A stretch of 64,000 bases of DNA from positions 94,022 to 158,021 of the forward strand of contig CDRNVI010000137.1 in NCBI GenBank assembly GCA_977017575.1, given 5' to 3'. Every line of letters starts with the position of its first letter. Positions within the stretch are counted from its first letter, which is position 1. The DNA is from Paramoeba atlantica. Its lineage: Eukaryota > Discosea. Of the stretch, positions 59,581 to 64,000 are shown one piece after another. The notes below the pieces were generated by a model. The model made no database searches, was not told where the DNA came from, and saw only the letters and a program-made list of their open reading frames with translations. Made by a program: the position numbers and the translations under genes.

Positions 59581-62500
59581 TCAATGCAATCCGGAAAAAC
59601 AAACATTCATGTGTCTCTCATGCAGGATTCTCTTGAGAGGCTTGGTCATCACGTCTGCATGTTGTACAGAGGAACAGTGATAAACAAGAGAAATGGTCTT
59701 ATTTTCAATCAACTCTCGAATAAAATGCAGTTTAATATCAATGTGCTTGGTTCTTGACTTGATCATCGGGTTGTTTGCAATGTCAATAGCTTGTTGATTG
59801 TCCTCATAAATTAAAATAGGGGTTTTAACCATCAAACCCAGAGTCTCCAACAATTGTTTCAGATACATAATCTCTTTTGTAACCTCAGCTAATGCATAAT
59901 ATTCAGCATCAGTTGATGAGAGTTTCACAGAAGGGGTTGTCTTGAAACACCAGGAAATCAGATTGGAGCATAAGAAAACCAAATAGCCATAGGTGGAGCA
60001 ACAGTCATATTGATCAGCAAAGGCAGCATCACAAAACACACTCAAATCAACAGTCATCAATTTGGGGTCAAAACCAGCAGGGTGGACAAATTTGATTTCC
60101 TCATTAGGGCGTCCATTCAGATAAGAAATAAGGTGACAAATAGTGTTCTCAAGTTCTTTGGAGGGACAGGTTTGGAACTTGCAGATCTGGCCAACAGCAT
60201 ATGAGATATCTGGTCAGGTGTTGGAGGCATACAAGAACTTCCCATTGATCGTGGGGATAGCTATCAGGGCACAATCTTATTTTTGGGTCAGCAGGGGTCT
60301 TGTAGTGGATTCAAACCAGGTGATTGTATTCTTGACAGATCAACTTCACATAATCAGATTGGTCCAAAGAAACTTGAAAGAGCTCATCTTGCTTGATCTG
60401 CATTCCAATCAACCAATCAACTGTGTCAAAGTATTTTAGATCATATTTTCCACACATGTATTCCATGAAGCGCTCGTGCAATTTTATGCAGGTGGAAAAC
60501 CAGGTCAAGTCATCTACAATAGCAACCAAAAACATAATTCCATTTGATTCAGCAATCATGAACAGACAAAGATCAACATCATTCCAAATGAAGCCAAAAG
60601 CCAATAGGGACTCAACCAAATGATTGTACCAGTTTCAACCAGCAGGGGGGTATCCATAAATTCCCTTCAACATCAGCCACACAAAATCATTTCCTTTCTC
60701 AACAAAACCAGGGGGTTGACTTATATAAACAGGTTTCGTGTCAGGATCAACATCAGCACAAACATATGCTGAGGGTACATCACCACCGTGGAGCTTACAT
60801 CCAAATAGGGCAGCCAAACACAGAATGGTTCTCAGAGTGGAGGAGCGGGCAACAGGGGAATACACCTCATTGATGGAATCTGGAATAAATGAAGAGCCAT
60901 TGACACAGTATCGTGACTTGAAGGAAGTAACCTTTCCATGTTGTGTTTTGATGCGATATCTCCACAAACCAGGTAAAATTACCACATTCGAATAATCGAT
61001 TTGGTTCTTGTGGACAAGGACAAAAGCTTTCCTTTTCATGAGGGCATCGCACTCTCTCTTCATTGATTCAAGCCATTCACACTTCTCTTGGGAGGCAATA
61101 GCACCTTTGAAAGTTTTCAGGGTCAATGCAGTTGAGATGTCTTCCTCAGCCATGAGAGCAGCTGTCATTGAGATTTCAAAATCATCCCATTGTTTCTTCT
61201 TCCTTTCTCGAGCAGATCTTCTGGGTTCAGAGGGAGTTTGGGTCAGACTGGGTACAGGTGGGGTAATATCTCGGTCATGTGCACCAGATTCATAGAAACC
61301 ATCTGAATATTCAAAGTTTTCAGGGCCATGGATCAATTCCTCCCCTCCATTTTGGGATTCCTCCTCACAAGGTGTCTCTTCCTCAAGTTCCTCAAATGAG
61401 ATAGGTTCAGAAGATGGTTGCAGTCCGAAAAGGTCAATAGGAGGAGCAGAAGATCCACCAATATACTTCTGGTAGAGAGATTGGACACCAAAGGCAGTCT
61501 TGTCAAAAACCACATTAGCAGACTCAAAAAATTTCTTCACAATTGGGTCCCACATGCAGTAAGCAGCCATATTGGGGGCAGGTCACACATAAATTCTGAA
61601 TCGAACTTTGGGCTTCAATTTCTTCTGTTGTTCCTCAGGTAGCAAAGAGAAAGCATAGCAGCCAAAGGCTCTGAAGTACATCCAGTCAGGTCAGGTTTTG
61701 AAGAGAGCTTCCATTGGTGAGATCTTTGCATCGCCATGGACAGTAGATTGGTAATACAAATCAAAGAATTCAGCTGCTTCAGGCCAGAAGAAGTCAGGAC
61801 AGCGACCAGAATGGAGGTTGGATCTGATTCCCTCTTGAGAGGTATGGTTGTATCTCTCAGCAATTGTGTTTTGTTCATGCTCAGAACGTGCAGACCATTG
61901 AAGATGGATCCCTTTCTCTTTACAAAATTTCAAAAGTTTTCCATGCTTGCCAATGAACATCACATTGGATAATCTTCACACAAGTGTCGCATTGTTGTTC
62001 CAATTTCACGACAGCAACAATAATATCATCAGCAGCATCATTCTTCAGCTTCAAAGACGAACAGAGAGGATGATGAGATTTGTGTTCAATGATTGTCAAC
62101 CGGTACTTGAAGCCACCAATTCCCACAACATTCAAATACAAAATGTCAATGTGAATAAATTCTCCATAATTGAAATCACGCCGTGGTTCGATCTTGATAT
62201 GTGGAGAGCGAGAAAGCTTCCCAGAAACACATCCCAATACACAATCAGTTTTGTCATTGTGGAGCACTCGAGGTAAATTGCGGCCAACTTGAAGCTCAAC
62301 AGTCCATTTAATTGAACTAATGTGTCCAGCCTGTAGGTGCCAAATCAAGAAAGATTCGCGGTGTTGGGGATGGAGCTCACGGTTGCAATGCTTCTTCTTT
62401 CCAAGCAGAGCAGTACCAGGTGATGGGAGTTGGTAAGAGAGGTAGTAGAGGCCATTATTTCATGTTCCAGTTGCAATGACTTCAATCCCAGCCAAATCAG

Positions 62501-64000
62501 ATATATTTCCTTTACAAATTAGGACTCGATCTGAATCAAAAAGCATGAACGCATCCAAATCATCACATGTTGAAGAAACAGAGAGAAGATCATGGGAGAG
62601 GTTTGGAACAAACAAAACTTGACTTAAACTTAAGTCTCTTCCATCTGTGAGGATTGAACCAGTTCCGCGTTTCTCAACAGGTAAAGCAGAACCGTTTGCT
62701 TGGGTTATTGATCCACCAGGGCCAGCAGCGTTATGTTGGATCATGTTAGGGTTGTTTGTGAGGGTAGGAAAAGCGCCAGAATCAACAATCATGTGGTGGG
62801 AACCATCAGCAGCATGAAGAGCAACAGAGTCATCAGTGACATCCAAAAAACAGAATCCATCCGTAGGTTCATTATAGTGCTCATCAGTTTGTTGCTCATC
62901 AAGAAGAAGATCTTGGACAAACTCAAGGAACTCCTCAGTGGAAGGTTTGGTGTAGAAGGCCATTTTGCAGACGCCAGTCATTGCAAATTGTGCGAGAAAT
63001 GCTTCACCAACAGAGGTCTGGGGCTTTCCTTGCTTCTTTCTTTGACATTCATCCTTCCAGTGACCAGTCACCCCACACCAATGGCAATGACCTTGACAAA
63101 CAGTTGAACCACCAGGACGTCAATCACCAGGTTTGAATTTCTTTCCAGTTCTCCAACATTTCTCCTCCTTTGCTTCAGCCAACAAACCAACATGTGGTGG
63201 GAATCCAAAACTGGATTCCTTGCCATATTTAGATAGGACTTTTTCTTCAAAGTGTGCCAAACTATCAACCAAATCCTCAAAAGATAAATCTTTCTGATAT
63301 TTGAGTGTCTCCATGGGTTGGAACTCAGGACCAAGGCCTCGAAGAAGAAGAGCCATCATACAGTGTTCTGAAACAGGTTCATCATTCTCAGCAGATTCTA
63401 TGGCGAGGGCCATACCTCGGGATACATAATCATTGACAGTTTCGTTCTCCTTCTTTTTCAAAGTCATCAACTCGTTCGTGAGGTCCAGCAAAGATGCCAT
63501 TGTTTTCTTGTCGTACTCGTCTTCCAACTTGAGCCAAACATGGTGGGGCTTATGCTTGTAAAAGGGTGCAGCAATCTTAAGTTTTGCGTTCCGCTGCAGA
63601 CAGACGAACAGGAAGCAATAGACCTTCTTTGCATTAAAACGCATTGCCGATCGCATGCAGTGGACTTGAGGAACTGGGATGAGTAGATACTCCGCTAAAC
63701 CATACGAATCCAAATGATTTGTGATGTCATCCTTCCATTTCCGATACTTCTTCTTGGTTCCATCGAAGGGGTATTGCACCTTCATCAGGTCTTTGTGGAC
63801 TTTTCGAGGGTACAACTCAATCTCATCTTCATCTGATGAAAATTCATCAGAGGAATTGCCATAATCATCAGAGCCAAAAGAATCATCGGAATCAGGTGGG
63901 TCAGGATCAGAGTGATCAGGGGGATCTCTCTGAGGCTTCGATGTCAGTGGTGTTGCAGTCTGGTGAGCAGAAGTAGAAGAACAAGAGGCATTTGAAGAAC
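59581..64000 (-). pseudogene. copia Gag-Pol polyprotein, decayed
   Basis: Order on the minus strand: acidic N-terminus (off the edge to 63815), Gag (63815-63120: YDKKTMASLLDLTNELMTLK, MALLLRGLGPEFQ), CCHC knuckle CHWCGVTGHWKDEC, protease (MIVDSGAF, DSG active site), integrase zinc region and core (IWHLQAGHISS, ARSEHEQNTIAERYNHT), RT (YKTKQ-type palm PSAYVCADVDPDTKPVY; LVAIVDDLTWF with the YVDD-like box as VDD) and RNase H (AAFADQYDCCSTYGYLVF, STDAEYYALAEVTKEI, RTKHIDIKLHFIRE). TGAs at 63120, 62460, 61691, 61583, 60635 and 60214. The one at 60214 falls in T-[TGA]-PDISYAV, where copia proteins have Arg (TRPDI). The one at 60635 falls in AG-[TGA]-NWY, where Arg is common. Frameshifts near 61955 and 60265. 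Terminal TGA at 59581 is followed in frame by 13 codons and TAA. Confidence 0.85.

Larger units (their letters stand above)
59339..64000 (-). mobile_element. Ty1/copia LTR retrotransposon, truncated by the window edge
   Basis: Minus-strand element with its 3' LTR at 59339-59557 and gag-pol reading upstream to beyond 64000. Domain order gag, zinc knuckle, protease, integrase, RT, RNase H is that of Ty1/copia (integrase before RT). Decay: at least six in-frame TGAs, two frameshifts, no in-frame TAA or TAG seen before the end. Confidence 0.9.

Noticed and set aside
27900..63800. UGA read as tryptophan (nuclear code change)
   Set aside because: In copia the TGA in T-x-PDI falls on a near-universal Arg. 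Trp content of the 27.9-kb gene would be about 3 percent. CpG-rich host genes use only TGG. Kept as an alternative because one piggyBac TGA sits where I recall Trp in relatives.

Overview
The window is nuclear DNA of a eukaryote, not a prokaryote. It carries a complete 18S-5.8S-28S rDNA unit on the minus strand, a 5S rRNA gene, a tRNA-Lys, a two-repeat polyubiquitin gene, genes with GT..TTTTAG introns, and four classes of eukaryotic transposon. The sequence is AT-rich and full of A, AAAG and pyrimidine tracts. The mix (CCAAT plus bZIP-like promoter modules, Crypton and piggyBac transposons, a TET/JBP-like enzyme) would fit a unicellular relative of animals or fungi such as an ichthyosporean. 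That placement is an inference and needs an 18S search.

Layout. 1-8.3 kb: rDNA unit on the minus strand. 8.3-13.6 kb: a frameshifted Crypton-type tyrosine recombinase behind a cluster of CCAAT-N9-CCACG-like promoter modules, then tRNA-Lys and microsatellites. 13.6-22.2 kb: host genes (diubiquitin, a PB1/coiled-coil protein, 5S rRNA) separated by long purine and pyrimidine tracts. 22.2-26.8 kb: a decayed non-LTR retrotransposon whose poly(A) tail abuts the 5S gene. 27.9-29.35 kb: an unrecognised decayed gene. 29.4-40.08 kb: a 193-bp satellite in a 386-bp dimeric higher-order arrangement. 41.3-52.9 kb: a second non-LTR element split by a 9.4-kb insertion that holds three genes: a small ORF, a 14-exon gene ending in a Ulp1/C48 protease-like domain, and a convergent TET/JBP-like 2-oxoglutarate dioxygenase. 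53-58.4 kb: piggyBac-type elements, one with TTAA ends. 59.3-64 kb: a Ty1/copia element with its 3' LTR, running off the window.

Two themes stand out. First, the TET/JBP-like dioxygenase sits beside a Ulp1-bearing gene inside one nested insertion. This resembles the TET/JBP-transposon association known from fungi. Second, CpG-poor mobile genes carry many in-frame TGA codons and almost no in-frame TAA or TAG. Some lie at conserved arginine positions of copia Pol, while CpG-rich genes have none. The simplest reading is CGA-to-TGA decay at methylated CpG; a reassigned UGA codon is the less likely alternative. Several genes also carry frameshifts, and without reads I cannot tell real decay from assembly error.
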